The translations under genes and the position numbers were made by a program. A DNA stretch of 64,000 nucleotides from Pelobates cultripes (Eukaryota; Chordata; Amphibia; Anura; Pelobatidae), in the NCBI GenBank assembly GCA_933207985.1, contig OW240916.1:292156108-292220107 (forward strand), given 5' to 3'. The notes below the pieces were generated by a model, which was not told the DNA's origin, made no database searches, and saw only the letters and a list, made by a program, of their open reading frames with translations. Of this stretch, positions 50,501-55,959 are shown piece by piece; positions within the stretch are counted from its first letter, which is position 1; each line of letters starts with the position of its first letter.

Positions 50501-53286
50501 AGGGAAAGTACACACAGCATACGGATGACCAGGTCATAAATAGGACTGTACAAATCTCAAGAGACCAGTAATTGAGACTTCAATGAGATTTAATATCAGG
50601 AAAATATTAGTTACAATTAGAAAAATATAAATAGGAAATAGGAATAAAAAGCTTTACAAATAAGTTGTTAATTTTATTTAGAAAAGCAGAATCTATAGTG
50701 ATGAATGTTGTATTGACAACTTCTTAATTCAAGGAAAAATCTTATGCACGCGAGGTCGAAGCTTTTTACATATTTTCATAGTAATAAGGTCAAAAAAAAG
50801 AAAGCCCATCAAGTTCAACGTTTAAACAACGTTTTATCAAAAAAAAGGGAAAACATTTTTGAAGCAATGGGCAATTGTGCAACAAAAATGGGAAAAAAAA
50901 CATTGATCTTGACTATGTAATGGCAACCAGATTTTTCATTGGACCAACAACCTGATCTCTTGCATATTAATTATATCCTTGAACACCCAAGGTTTTTTTC
51001 TAAGGAAGCAAATAAAGTTTTTTTCTAGCCTTTCTACATAACTGTCTACCATTCCCCTTATTAATTTTATAGCTTGCCTCTGCATATTTTTAGTTCTGCA
51101 ATATCCTAATTTAAAACAGGTGCCCAACGTGAGCGGCATATTCACTTAGAGAACTTACTTGATTCTCCTGGTGAAGAGGACTAGAAGGAGGGGCTGTGGC
51201 TGTGGACACTTTGCAAGTTGTGTTATCATACTGAAACGGTTTGATGACTTATCATTAGATGGTGCCAGGGCACTCCTAGCACCATAACCACTACAACAAA
51301 CTTAAGTGGTTATGGCGTTTGGAGTGTTCATTTAATATGCATGTATGAAATAAAGTTCACATAGTGCGCTATGCCATTTGCAAACCTTTGCGCTCTGAAT
51401 GCGTTGAGGCGAATTTGGTTTTGAATTCATTGCACATTCCATGCTTCCAGAGCGATCCATGAGAAAGATGAACTCCCCACAATTAGACTGCTCTTGCATT
51501 GCTGGGAAGCTAGGGTAGAAATTCAACATCACCACTTGCTCTGCCATCACAGACCCTATGTAAAAAGAGAAAAATAAATACGGTAAAGAGTAAGTGAAAA
51601 CTATAAACTAAAATGTAATCTCATAAAGCCCCACTACAGGCACTCAGACCCCTTCATATCAATGAAGTGGTCTAGGTGCCGTGGTCCTTTAGTTCTAAAG
51701 CATTGCCAATTAGTAGGAACAGTAATGTTTACATTGAATGGCTATTTCATAAAGTTTCAATCTAAAACAAATACTCATTTTTCAGAAGAAGGGGGACGAC
51801 GACAGTTCTGCTTTAAGAAACATAGTTTGCAGGTTACAAATATATGCATTATATATTCATGCAAGCTATCTACAAAATGTAATGTATAAAGGAAATGTAT
51901 ATGATAAAGCTGGAGCTTGTTTGAACTGAGCTGTTTTGTACCAGACTCTAGCGCAGGCATAGGCAACCTTCGGCACTCCAGATGTTTTGGACTACACCTC
52001 CCATGATGCTTTGCCAGTATTATGGGTGTAAGAGCATTATGGGGGATGTAGTCCACAACATCTGGTGTGCTGAAGGTTGCCTATCCCTGCTCTAGCGGAT
52101 GCTGTTGTAGTAAAGATATCCATGCAGGAGAAGCTTAGATAAACTGTTAAGTTTAAGGGATTTTGTTTTTCATCCCTAATCACTCTGTGACAATAATGAA
52201 GATGTTGGGAGAGGACCCATTCCTGTTCTCTGTAGCCAAGGAGCAATAGGTTGTGCTGTACGGCGCTTGGGATTTTGTGACTGGCAAGTGTTGTTAAACT
52301 GGCAAATCTGTTAAATGCAGCTCACCGGTAATTCCAAAAAGGTAACGTAAAATATAAATGTTTGTAGAATAAAACCTGCATTATAATGACCTCCTTTGGT
52401 TATCCACTCCTCATTTATCAGCTAAGCTTATTGACAAACCCCTAATCTGCAAGTTACATATTGGCTACATATTGGCTATTGGCTATATTGGCACAGATCC
52501 CAACATCCTCAAGTCATTATGCATGAGAAGGCACTCTAACACTGGGTAAGGAGAGGACCGACCGAAACCATGTTACATAAGAAATAGAATGCTGAATAGA
52601 TTGGCTTCTGATTGGCTTACCTGCTTTGGCATCTGGAAGCGCTGATTCCACAGTAGCACTAGGCTTGTTCACCTCATTATAATAAACAAGAAGCTCAACA
52701 TCTCGTTCAAACTTATGCCCCTGAGCCAGAGACACCTGGAGAAATGGGGAAGAAAGCAACGTGACAAAGGGGATCATGAGGAGGTGAAAAGAAGGACCGG
52801 CGTTTTGGTCAAAATGCTTTAACTGTGAGTTTATTGTCACAGCCCAACATGTTAAACCCTTAAAAACACAGCATGTACTTAAAAAAAAAACATGAAAGCA
52901 CTCTATCAAGATCCATGCCAGCCTGAGCCAATGAATGACTGTATCTGAAGTATTTAACCTCAGAACAATGGCAAAGCAAGCTATTTATATGACCAGTTGC
53001 AAGGTGAGACATTTCAGAGAAAGAAACAGAAAAGGAAATTAACTCTCTTTGTACATCTTAAAATTGGTTAATAAGCCTAAGGTTTACACGTCAGTGTTAT
53101 TGTATGGTTCGCTCACTTTGGCTGCTGTCTTGTCAGTATCTGTGTACTCCAAAGGGGTGATGTTGCAGTTAGACTCGATTTTGGAGATGCCGTACGCAGA
53201 TTGGAAGTGAGCATTCAATGACAGAGTGTATGGAATCTGACCAATAGGAACCTGGGGGTGTGTGGTGGTAATACTCAGCTCTTCAT
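21585..53286 (-). CDS. vwa5a: VWA5A ortholog, 14 C-terminal coding exons (5' end outside window)
   Basis: Joining 53286-53117, 52735-52621, 51555-51386, 45693-45605, 45135-44991, 44731-44652, 43988-43874, 41665-41507, 40149-40046, 39785-39577, 36961-36779, 33952-33792, 23504-23378 and 21664-21585 gives one open frame of about 634 codons ending in TGA. Every junction has AG before and GT after the exon, and every phase agrees. Order and content follow human VWA5A as I know it (about 786 residues): end of the N-terminal region, VWA domain with complete MIDAS (DRSGSM, GGTEI, FTDGEV), then the C-terminal part with HRDIPAP and a closing [13 protein letters not shown]5A is a proposed tumour suppressor (BCSC-1) whose molecular role is poorly defined. 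A VIT domain normally precedes the VWA domain; roughly the first 160 residues are absent here. No frameshift or stop was found, so the gene looks functional. A frog-specific VWA5A paralog remains possible. Confidence 0.93.
22335..22690. mobile_element. TTAA-type MITE with a chain of palindromes
   Basis: It starts TTAAAGGACCACTATAGGCA. In sequence it holds at least four hairpins: GGCACCCAGACCACTTCA mirrored at 22374-22394, GCCTCTAGTGGCTGTCA against TGACAGCCGCTAGAGGC, CTTCTCACTGT against ACAGTGAGAAG, and AGGAAAACAT against a mirror. The right end is less certain. Confidence 0.6.
23378..23504 (-). CDS. vwa5a: VWA5A exon m
   Basis: 127 bp, acceptor ..cctcag, donor gtaaag. It encodes [13 protein letters not shown] and [14 protein letters not shown], clearly matching human WATILAVIWLHSN and CEWELLERKAVAWM. 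It starts in phase 0 and ends one base into a glycine codon completed by the last exon. Confidence 0.93.
23620..23642. repeat. (TA)n microsatellite
   Basis: Short TATATA run; a second one lies at 23759-23772. Confidence 0.8.
23930..24175. repeat. Fold-back element with ~100-bp arms, Penelope-type sequence
   Basis: Arms 23930-24030 and 24068-24175 pair almost completely. They contain TTGCACTCACGGTCTTGTAA and CGAGGGCTGAAACGTTG-type sequence. A partial third copy lies at 24217-24244. It is in the last VWA5A introns. Confidence 0.85.
24013..24042 (-). ncRNA. Degenerate hammerhead-like core in the fold-back element
   Basis: On the minus strand: CTGAAGA, a five-pair stem AGCCC/GGGCT, then GATAC in place of GAAAC. 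The mirrored arm on the plus strand has GGGCTGAAACG instead. The core base change would disable it. Confidence 0.3.
24260..26130 (+). pseudogene. DIRS-type retrotransposon remnant (RT, RNase H, tyrosine recombinase pieces)
   Basis: Several open pieces in shifting frames. 24380-24720 resembles the DIRS RT start ([17 protein letters not shown]-like IGPFRSS, PIGVA). 24930-25370 holds the RT/RNase H junction with [35 protein letters not shown], typical of DIRS RNase H. 25740-26010 ([21 protein letters not shown]) suggests the recombinase part. Many stops and shifts; non-functional. It sits in the intron between VWA5A exons l and m. Confidence 0.65.
26238..26330 (+). repeat. Left arm of a DIRS-associated inverted repeat
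   Basis: About 92 bp, near-perfect reverse complement of 27680-27770. It includes GGCCATTTGGCCTGAAT and a TATATAAACCCTGCCC promoter-like stretch. Inverted terminal repeats are a DIRS feature. Confidence 0.75.
27467..27501. repeat. Perfect 14-bp stem hairpin
   Basis: AACGTGGGAAATAG and CTATTTCCCACGTT separated by a seven-base loop CCGAACG. It lies inside the DIRS-associated region. Confidence 0.8.
27680..27770 (-). repeat. Right arm of the DIRS-associated inverted repeat
   Basis: Mirror of 26238-26330 with few mismatches. The 1.35 kb between the arms is rich in CGAACGT-type motifs near 27240-27420 and has no convincing coding frame. Confidence 0.75.
28222..28247 (-). ncRNA. Hammerhead-ribozyme-like core
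   Basis: On the minus strand: CTGATGA, stem-loop TGCCTAACAAGGTT, then GAAAC. Both conserved boxes are canonical; the closing pair of stem II is a U-U mismatch. It lies beside the inverted-repeat element at 28400. Confidence 0.4.
28400..30131. mobile_element. Inverted-repeat element containing a nested L1 derivative
   Basis: Flanked by a perfect 15-bp direct repeat GGGTATATCTTTATA (28385-28399 and 30132-30146). Inside, about 28480-28655 is inverted relative to about 29967-30130 (shared TTACTTTGTGTTTTTATAA and CAACTTTGGTCGTTCATTC). The 969-bp L1 copy 28993-29961 sits in the loop. Origin possibly Penelope-like, because related text lies just left at 28010-28260. Confidence 0.65.
28993..29961 (-). 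mobile_element. Short L1-like derivative with target duplication
   Basis: 969 bp flanked by a 16-bp duplication (GATATATTG-C/T-TACTTT, one mismatch) at 28977-28992 and 29962-29977. The 5' end (minus strand) starts GGGCGGGGCCCAACTG, like the LINE 5' end at 54786, and the 3' end has AATAAAGAATTT. It retains an ORF1-like start but lacks most of ORF1 and all of ORF2, so the middle is deleted. It lies inside the loop of an inverted-repeat element. Confidence 0.75.
30245..31620 (+). pseudogene. CR1/L2-type LINE remnant
   Basis: It starts with [12 protein letters not shown], the GDFN motif of the APE endonuclease, then jumps by deletion to the [63 protein letters not shown] and FADDTKI. Stops and frame changes occur at about 30713 and 31045. 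The C-terminal part has [12 protein letters not shown] and [19 protein letters not shown]. The tail GACTAGATGGGTCGAATGGT is the typical CR1/L2 3' end of frogs. Confidence 0.85.
32521..32562. repeat. (TA)n(TG)n microsatellite
   Basis: Pure TATA run followed by TGTG run, at the boundary of a CR1/L2-type fragment. Confidence 0.9.
32575..32960 (+). repeat. CR1/L2-type 3' UTR fragment
   Basis: It contains ACAAGAGGTCACCCACTGAG, GTGGAATCCTCTGCC, GCCATTATGGAGT.AAGAAGGA and a final TTGATTAACCTTTTTTCAAC. These blocks recur in the 3' regions of frog CR1/L2 elements (recognised by pattern, not by search). It starts right after a TA/TG microsatellite. Confidence 0.6.
33792..33952 (-). CDS. vwa5a: VWA5A exon l
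   Basis: 161 bp, acceptor ..ttcttag (a second AG six bases on is also usable in another phase), donor gtattt. It encodes [20 protein letters not shown], matching human LVQLIYHQNANGSWDLNEDL. It ends on a codon boundary, and the next exon lies 10.3 kb away. Confidence 0.92.
34065..34245 (-). repeat. Interspersed repeat with TATATAGCGCCAAC end
   Basis: On the minus strand it ends GCTGCGGAATTTGTTGGCGC TATATAAATAAT. The same end occurs at 35805-35850 (+), 44795-44850 (+) and 45750-45800 (-). Probably a short retroelement tail common in frogs; family not assigned. Confidence 0.6.
34710..35640 (-). pseudogene. L1-type ORF1 C-terminal remnant
   Basis: The minus strand from 35640 reads [18 protein letters not shown], then, with frame changes, [35 protein letters not shown] and [14 protein letters not shown]. 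The last blocks match the C-terminal domain of L1 ORF1 (F.QDLS..TL..RR...PL...L...G..Y.WG). The part below 34950 is non-coding. Confidence 0.7.
35655..35855 (+). repeat. Interspersed repeat with GGCGCTATATAAATAA tail
   Basis: Contains AGTTTGGGCAGGGACCTCTG and GTACAGCACTGCAGAAATGG TGGCGCTATATAAATAATTG. Same family as 34065-34245. Confidence 0.6.
36131..36441. repeat. Fold-back element with ~140-bp arms
   Basis: Arms 36131-36275 and 36304-36441 are near-perfect inverted copies, with a ~28-bp loop. The arms include AAAAGACTGCACTCACAAAC TTCAGGAGAATTC and a TAATAATAAAT stretch. It is in the intron between VWA5A exons k and l. Confidence 0.88.
36779..36961 (-). CDS. vwa5a: VWA5A exon k (variable, Met- and Lys-rich)
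   Basis: 183 bp, acceptor ..ctctcag, donor gtaagt. It has the same position and phase as the poorly conserved human segment between HRDVPRPI and the C-terminal domain. It starts [19 protein letters not shown] and ends in a lysine-rich stretch. Homology is weak but splice sites and phases fit both neighbours exactly. Confidence 0.82.
37254..37278 (+). repeat. Left terminal inverted repeat of the Tc1-like element
   Basis: 25 bp, identical to the reverse complement of 38793-38817. Similarity continues weakly inward (TTAGTATTTT against TTGTATTTTT). Confidence 0.93.
37434..37456 (+). repeat. Left inner transposase-binding-like repeat
   Basis: TGTGCATAATTATTAGGCAA plus CTT. It matches the outer repeat core (ATTATTAGGCAA) as a direct repeat and matches 38606-38628 perfectly as an inverted repeat. 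This is the position of the inner direct repeat in IR/DR Tc1 elements. Confidence 0.85.
37473..38489 (+). CDS. Tc1-like transposase (DD37E)
   Basis: 338 residues, the usual Tc1 transposase length, with no break. The N-terminal ~110 residues form paired helix-turn-helix DNA-binding domains ([17 protein letters not shown]), with a basic linker [12 protein letters not shown] that could serve as nuclear localisation signal. The catalytic triad is visible: D in LWTDEMRV, D in FMQDNAPSH and E in [12 protein letters not shown] count 37 residues between the second D and the E, unlike the 34 of classical Tc1 and Sleeping Beauty; DD37E is the spacing of the TRT group. The enzyme cuts and pastes the element at TA sites. 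The start chosen is the first ATG, 16 bp after the left inner repeat. Confidence 0.93.
   Translation: MGQKKDLTGSEKSKIVRYLAEGCSTLKIAKLLKRDHRTIKRFIQNSQQGRKKRVEKPRRKITAHELRKVKRAAATMPLATSLAIFQSCNITGVPKSTRCAILRDMAKVRKAERRPPLNKTHKLKHQDWAKKYLKTDFSKVLWTDEMRVILDGPDGWACGWIGKGQRAPVRLRRQQGGGGVLVWAGIIKDELVGPFRVEDGVKLNSQSYCQFLEDTFFKQWYRKKSASFKKNMIFMQDNAPSHASKYSTAWLARKGIKEENLMTWPPCSPDLNPIENLWSIIKWEIYKEGKQYTSLNSVWEAVVAAARNVDGEQIKTLTESMDGRLLSVLAKKGGYIGH
38606..38628 (-). repeat. Right inner transposase-binding-like repeat
   Basis: Perfect reverse complement of 37434-37456, lying about 190 bp inside the right end. Confidence 0.85.
38793..38817 (-). repeat. Right terminal inverted repeat of the Tc1-like element
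   Basis: 25 bp mirror of the left repeat, followed directly by the TA target duplication at 38818-38819. Confidence 0.93.
38830..39576. other. VWA5A intron sequence, nothing else seen
   Basis: Between the Tc1-like element and exon j. AT-rich, no repeat structure noticed. Confidence 0.5.
39577..39785 (-). CDS. vwa5a: VWA5A exon j
   Basis: 209 bp, acceptor ..attttag, donor gttaga. It encodes [32 protein letters not shown] and [14 protein letters not shown]. All three blocks are recognisable in human VWA5A in the same order. The middle is acidic and serine-rich and is less conserved. Confidence 0.93.
40046..40149 (-). CDS. vwa5a: VWA5A exon i
   Basis: 104 bp, acceptor ..gtgtag, donor gtaagg. 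It encodes [20 protein letters not shown] and ends two bases into an arginine codon completed by exon j. It corresponds to the human GEVCLKYTLQGKTFEDKV region. Confidence 0.9.
40150..41506. other. VWA5A intron sequence with an unassigned GC-richer block
   Basis: 40670-41230 is more GC-balanced and could be an old retroelement piece, but its broken frames match nothing I recognise. Confidence 0.4.
41507..41665 (-). CDS. vwa5a: VWA5A exon h
   Basis: 159 bp (53 codons), phase 0 at both ends, acceptor ..ttctag, donor gtaagt. It encodes [20 protein letters not shown] followed by [13 protein letters not shown], matching the region after the human VWA domain. Confidence 0.92.
41860..42135. repeat. 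Degenerate ~48-bp tandem repeat
   Basis: About six units built on CGGTCTCCCTCCCCAGTGGC AG then GAGTTACCGGGAGCGGAGATAG. The period is close to 48 bp (one unit shorter). On the minus strand it reads open as a ~16-residue repeat ([15 protein letters not shown]). It lies in the intron between VWA5A exons g and h. Confidence 0.75.
42140..43873. other. VWA5A intron sequence, no supported feature
   Basis: AT-rich, with T-runs near 42520-42545. No coding motif or repeat array noticed. Confidence 0.5.
43874..43988 (-). CDS. vwa5a: VWA5A exon g (end of VWA domain)
   Basis: 115 bp, acceptor ..atgcag, donor gtaatc. It encodes [20 protein letters not shown] and [12 protein letters not shown], closely matching the human stretch ending in RMQSK. 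It ends on a codon boundary. Confidence 0.93.
44652..44731 (-). CDS. vwa5a: VWA5A exon f (MIDAS aspartate)
   Basis: 80 bp behind a strong polypyrimidine tract and ..ctcag; donor gtgatt. It encodes [19 protein letters not shown]. The aspartate of FTDGEV is the third MIDAS element. It ends two bases into an arginine codon completed by exon g. Confidence 0.93.
44785..44855 (+). repeat. Interspersed repeat tail (GCGCTACGGAATCTGATGGC)
   Basis: Ends in GCACTATATAAATAATAAAA TAATAATAAT. A short copy of the same tail family, in the intron between VWA5A exons e and f. Confidence 0.6.
44991..45135 (-). CDS. vwa5a: VWA5A exon e (MIDAS threonine)
   Basis: 145 bp, acceptor ..cctcag, donor gtaaga. It encodes [20 protein letters not shown]; the threonine is the MIDAS residue that follows the DxSxS motif in VWA domains. 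It starts with the last base of a split codon and ends in phase 0. Confidence 0.93.
45605..45693 (-). CDS. vwa5a: VWA5A exon d (VWA domain)
   Basis: 89 bp, too short to stand out as an open frame. The acceptor is ..tttcag and the donor gtgagt. It encodes [20 protein letters not shown] and closes with two bases of a proline codon completed by exon e. It fills exactly the protein gap between the MIDAS exon and the GGTEI exon, which supports the call strongly. Confidence 0.92.
45750..45862 (-). repeat. Interspersed repeat tail, next to VWA5A exon d
   Basis: TTATATAGCGCCAACATAGT CTGCAGCACTTTAC on the plus strand, mirror of the tail family, starting about 55 bp upstream of exon d's acceptor. Confidence 0.6.
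45867..47560. mobile_element. Very large fold-back element (about 1.7 kb palindrome)
   Basis: Two long arms meet near 46775. Examples of pairing: 46323-46423 with 47165-47268, 46680-46765 with 46775-46850, and 45867-45910 with 47224-47267. Inner arms carry a ~76-bp subrepeat (GTCCCCACCCATGAGCGGCG GGTGGGGACC ... TAAATAAATAA), two copies left and three right. The outer arms align with gaps. No transposase. This resembles FB-type fold-back DNA transposons; family not recognised. It sits between VWA5A exons c and d. Confidence 0.8.
47810..49470 (+). pseudogene. L1-type ORF2 remnant (RT region), heavily decayed
   Basis: Broken frames with [24 protein letters not shown], then a region with [12 protein letters not shown] (RT catalytic motif, near 48583-48617) and, further on, [22 protein letters not shown] L1 C-terminal text. 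It ends in an A-rich tail near 49450-49470. Many stops. It lies in the intron between VWA5A exons c and d. Confidence 0.75.
49480..50010 (+). repeat. Unassigned interspersed repeat
   Basis: Text such as AAAGAGGTGTGTTTTCAGTG ACTTCATAAAGGACCGGAGG and GAGCCTGGCGGCAGCATTCA TTACAGACTACAGT recalls an abundant frog repeat, but I cannot name the family. No coding frame. Confidence 0.45.
50387..51270. repeat. Pair of ~70-bp inverted repeats, 740 bp apart
   Basis: 50387-50456 and 51195-51270 are inverted copies sharing CTGTGGACACTTTGCAAGTT GTGTTAT and GATGGTGCCAGGGCA. The sequence between is AT-rich without a coding frame. It lies just upstream (in gene direction, downstream) of VWA5A exon c. Confidence 0.75.
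51386..51555 (-). CDS. vwa5a: VWA5A exon c (start of VWA domain, MIDAS DxSxS)
   Basis: 170 bp. It completes the split codon from exon b and ends on a codon boundary. It encodes [13 protein letters not shown], where D, S and S are the first metal-binding residues of the MIDAS. The donor gtttgc is weaker than the other donors of the gene. The next exon is 5.7 kb away, across an L1 remnant and a very large fold-back element. Confidence 0.94.
51954..52089. mobile_element. hAT-type MITE, copy 2
   Basis: 136 bp, the same length and family as 3641-3776, with ends CAGGCATAGGCAACC and its mirror ending CCTATCCCTG. It is flanked by the perfect 8-bp duplication CTCTAGCG at 51946-51953 and 52090-52097. 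It is in a VWA5A intron between exons b and c. Confidence 0.92.
52621..52735 (-). CDS. vwa5a: VWA5A exon b
   Basis: 115 bp, acceptor ..ctccag, donor gtaagc. It starts in phase 0 and ends one base into a codon. It encodes [17 protein letters not shown], a block nearly identical to human VWA5A. It lies 381 bp downstream of exon a. Confidence 0.93.
53117..53286 (-). CDS. vwa5a: VWA5A exon a (linker between VIT and VWA domains)
   Basis: 170 bp. The acceptor is ..tatgtag; the exon opens with the last two bases of a split codon and closes on a codon boundary before gtgagc. It encodes [11 protein letters not shown] and [12 protein letters not shown], matching the human stretch just before the VWA domain. 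It is the most upstream VWA5A exon I can find in the window. Confidence 0.9.
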
Positions 53287-53819
53287 CTACATAAAAAAAT
53301 AAAATAAAAAACTGATTAGAAATTATATCAGATCTTGGCAGAAAACTTGTAGTGATTACTGTATTCAAATGTAATATTCAGGACTGGCGACAAGGGTGAT
53401 ATTGCAGTCAAGGTAATGGACATATGGCTGTTCTAGTTTTTGTGATTGTATAATAAAATTATAGGACTTCTCTCTGTAAGCAGTTTTGTCCCTCACATGA
53501 GAAGCATTAACCATTATTTATTTGCCATAACTTATTCACTTAATCGATTTTAATGGGTGCTGTATGTCCTTCATCTCATTAAACTGGTTATAGTGTCAGG
53601 TGTCCCCTGGTGCCATAATTTCATTCAGCATTAAACCGTTTTTAATGTTTTTATGCTGAACGAGAATCTCAGGATCACCATCACCTCTGTGCTGCTTTGG
53701 CTAGGAAGTATTTGACTGAGCAGAAATGGGCAGCTGTAATTGGCTGCGATTGTCAGCTGACTGCCTTTAGCCTATCAGAGCTCCAACTGATGGTATGAAG
53801 GGTATGACTACATAATTAC

Positions 53820-54100
53820 AAAATGATATGGGATGTACAATTAGGAAGGTCAATGTAACGATTCAAGAACACTTGCACAATATCAAAAAAGATATTGAGA
53901 ACCATTCTGTCTCCACACATTATAAACAAATACTTAATTGTTCCAGTGTAGGAAGTTCATTCACAGCAATTAAACAACTTCATAAAAACTGGAGAGGTGA
54001 AGACTTTACTAACACAATGAATAAGGAAGAAACGAGATGGATATATGAGATCGATAGTTTGATTCCAAAACGTCTCAGTCAGGATTTTGAATAATGTCAA
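53820..54100 (+). pseudogene. Penelope-like element fragment, GIY-YIG endonuclease end
   Basis: An 88-codon frame with IRKVNVTIQEHLHNIKKDIE, STHYKQ, KNWRGEDFTNTMNKEETRWI and a final LIPKRLSQDFE. The pattern R..I.EH..(I/R), V..H, WRG.D....L..RE..WI, L.P.GLN..FE is the C-terminal GIY-YIG region of Penelope-like retroelements. The upstream YYVG core is missing, so it is a 5'-truncated relic. Confidence 0.62.
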
Positions 54101-54299
54101 TGTTTATAATTTTTCATATTTTTAACTTAATTATCAGATTTTATTTCCCCTTGGGTTTAGAGAGCTAGCTCAATATATTGTTTCTCTAAGAATGGGTTCT
54201 AATTAGATTACACTTACTTCCCCTTACATCTCTATCGCCTGAACTTACATTTTATATTTGATTTCCTAGTCCCTTTGTCCGTATTTAATAATAATATCA

Positions 54300-54440
54300 A
54301 AACATTTACTTGGTGGGCCATCTTTTTACAGGCCTACCTGAACGTCGGTTTTGGCACACCACAACCACCGGTATAAACCCCTTGAATGGGGACTTGCATG
54401 TAAACCTGCCAGTTGGCCTGAATAAATTCATTCCTGTTGT
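54300..54440 (+). repeat. DIRS-type terminal sequence
   Basis: CAGGCCTACCTGAACGTCGG followed by TTTTGGCACACCACAACCACC and, lower down, GTTGGCCTGAATAAATTC. The same blocks occur at 26147-26200, 26387-26440 and 26240-26265 beside the DIRS remnant. Confidence 0.5.
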
Positions 54441-54769
54441 ACACTTCCTGTTGTAAACTAGTTTAGGCTGATGTTTGGGTATGTGTTTGATTGCTGGGAG
54501 AACTTACTTGGATACTGCATTGTCTTCTGAAGAACGTTTGAATCAACACCCGAACTGCGAGCTATAATCACTCAGCTTTTAGCAGTTTGGGAGGAACCGG
54601 TAGCGAACGGATATCTGACATACCAGTGTTCTTAACAACTGGTGGGAAGCGACGGGATCGAATGGAATTCCCAATCAAGGAGAACTGGTGAATGGCCCAG
54701 CAGTACGAGAAGTTAAGGAGAACTACACTGAAAGATTTGCTGTAAGCTCGGAGTCAGTCGGCGAGCAAC
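54440..54769 (+). mobile_element. Probable 5' end (LTR/leader) of the Gmr1-like element
   Basis: This is the left flank of the LINE and joins 62275 once the LINE and one duplication copy are removed. TTAACAACTGGTGGGAAGCG at about 54636-54655 resembles an LTR end followed by a TGG-starting primer site. The LTR start is not resolved because DIRS-like terminal sequence lies nearby at 54330-54440. Confidence 0.45.
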
Positions 54770-54942
54770 AAAAAGAAAGCTACCCGGGGGCGGAGCCTGA
54801 CCTCGAAGGAAGATGGACGCTTGATTCCTGAGCTCTCTCTCCCCACGGCATGTGAATCTACTGACATCGCAATCCCCCGTAGTCACAACCATCCCAAACC
54901 AACATTGAACGATACCACTTACCCTACCCGACCTCCGAAACA

Positions 54943-55959
54943 ATGGGCGGCGGGAAAAAGAAAAAGGAGCAAACTCCATCGGTTGCAACACTCTTCCGCA
55001 CACCAACCGCCTCGCAGAGGACTACAGACTCCCAACTAACAGAAGAAGAAGACTCGGGGCCAGAGGATACCATCCCCCTACCGGACCCTACAGCCCCACT
55101 TACGATCGGGGTACTACGCGGCATGCTTCGTGAGGCAACGGCCGACATTAAAACCCACGTGGCCGCGGAAATCACCAAACAGCTCGAGGGCCTCAAAACC
55201 GAAATGGCCACCCTCGCCTCCAGGACGGGACAGACAGAGAACCGCATCTCTAAACTGGAATCATCCACGCAGGAACATGCGCAAGACATCGCCTATTTCC
55301 ACGGCAAAATCGCAGCCCTGGAGGACGGCATGGAAGACCTGAATAATAGGTCGCGGAGAAACAATATCCGAATCCGCGGCCTACCTGAGGCGGTCACCCA
55401 AGAACAGCTACTTCCCACGCTCAAGGCTATTTTCCAAGAGATGGCCCCTGACCTTACCCCAAATGACTTGGAAATTGACAGGGTACATCGGGCCTTGAAA
55501 CCGCCCAATCTTAACCAAGCCACTCCGAGGGACATCATCACCCGCCTCCACCACTTCTCGGCAAAGGAAAAACTGACCCAAGCAGCCAGATACAAACAGC
55601 CCAAATTCAAAGGCATCAGTCTTACCTTCTTCCAGGACCTCTCCCCACTAACGCTGAAGAAGCGAAGGGACCTCAAACCCCTCACCTTGGCCCTCCAACA
55701 ACAGGGACTGAAATACGTATGGGGCCACCCCTTTAAACTGATCGTCAGGAAAGACGAACAAGCACACATACTCCTTCACCCGACGGAGATGGGACCCTTC
55801 GCGGAATCGCTGGGGGTCCAATTGTTACAACACCCCCCCGTCCCCCGCCGAGAAACAGACACCCGCCCGGATACTGGACCCCGCTCACCTCGTCCACCCA
55901 AAAAGAAAAGGCAACAACAGCAGGATCCGGAGACCGGCCAAGCATCGCAGGACTGGTAA
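54943..55959 (+). CDS. LINE ORF1 protein (L1-type RNA-binding protein)
   Basis: 338 residues, intact. Residues 1-50 are basic then acidic and look disordered. Residues ~76-136 form a coiled coil with regular leucine/isoleucine spacing (ISKLE, IAALE). An RRM-type RNA-binding domain starts at RRNNIRIRGLPE (138-149), the hallmark of L1-type ORF1 proteins, followed by a C-terminal domain with ISLTFFQDLSPLTLKKRRDL and YVWGHPFKLIV. It would trimerise and coat LINE RNA as a nucleic-acid chaperone. The start is the first ATG after the 5' UTR, in front of a lysine run. Confidence 0.93.
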   Translation: MGGGKKKKEQTPSVATLFRTPTASQRTTDSQLTEEEDSGPEDTIPLPDPTAPLTIGVLRGMLREATADIKTHVAAEITKQLEGLKTEMATLASRTGQTENRISKLESSTQEHAQDIAYFHGKIAALEDGMEDLNNRSRRNNIRIRGLPEAVTQEQLLPTLKAIFQEMAPDLTPNDLEIDRVHRALKPPNLNQATPRDIITRLHHFSAKEKLTQAARYKQPKFKGISLTFFQDLSPLTLKKRRDLKPLTLALQQQGLKYVWGHPFKLIVRKDEQAHILLHPTEMGPFAESLGVQLLQHPPVPRRETDTRPDTGPRSPRPPKKKRQQQQDPETGQASQDW

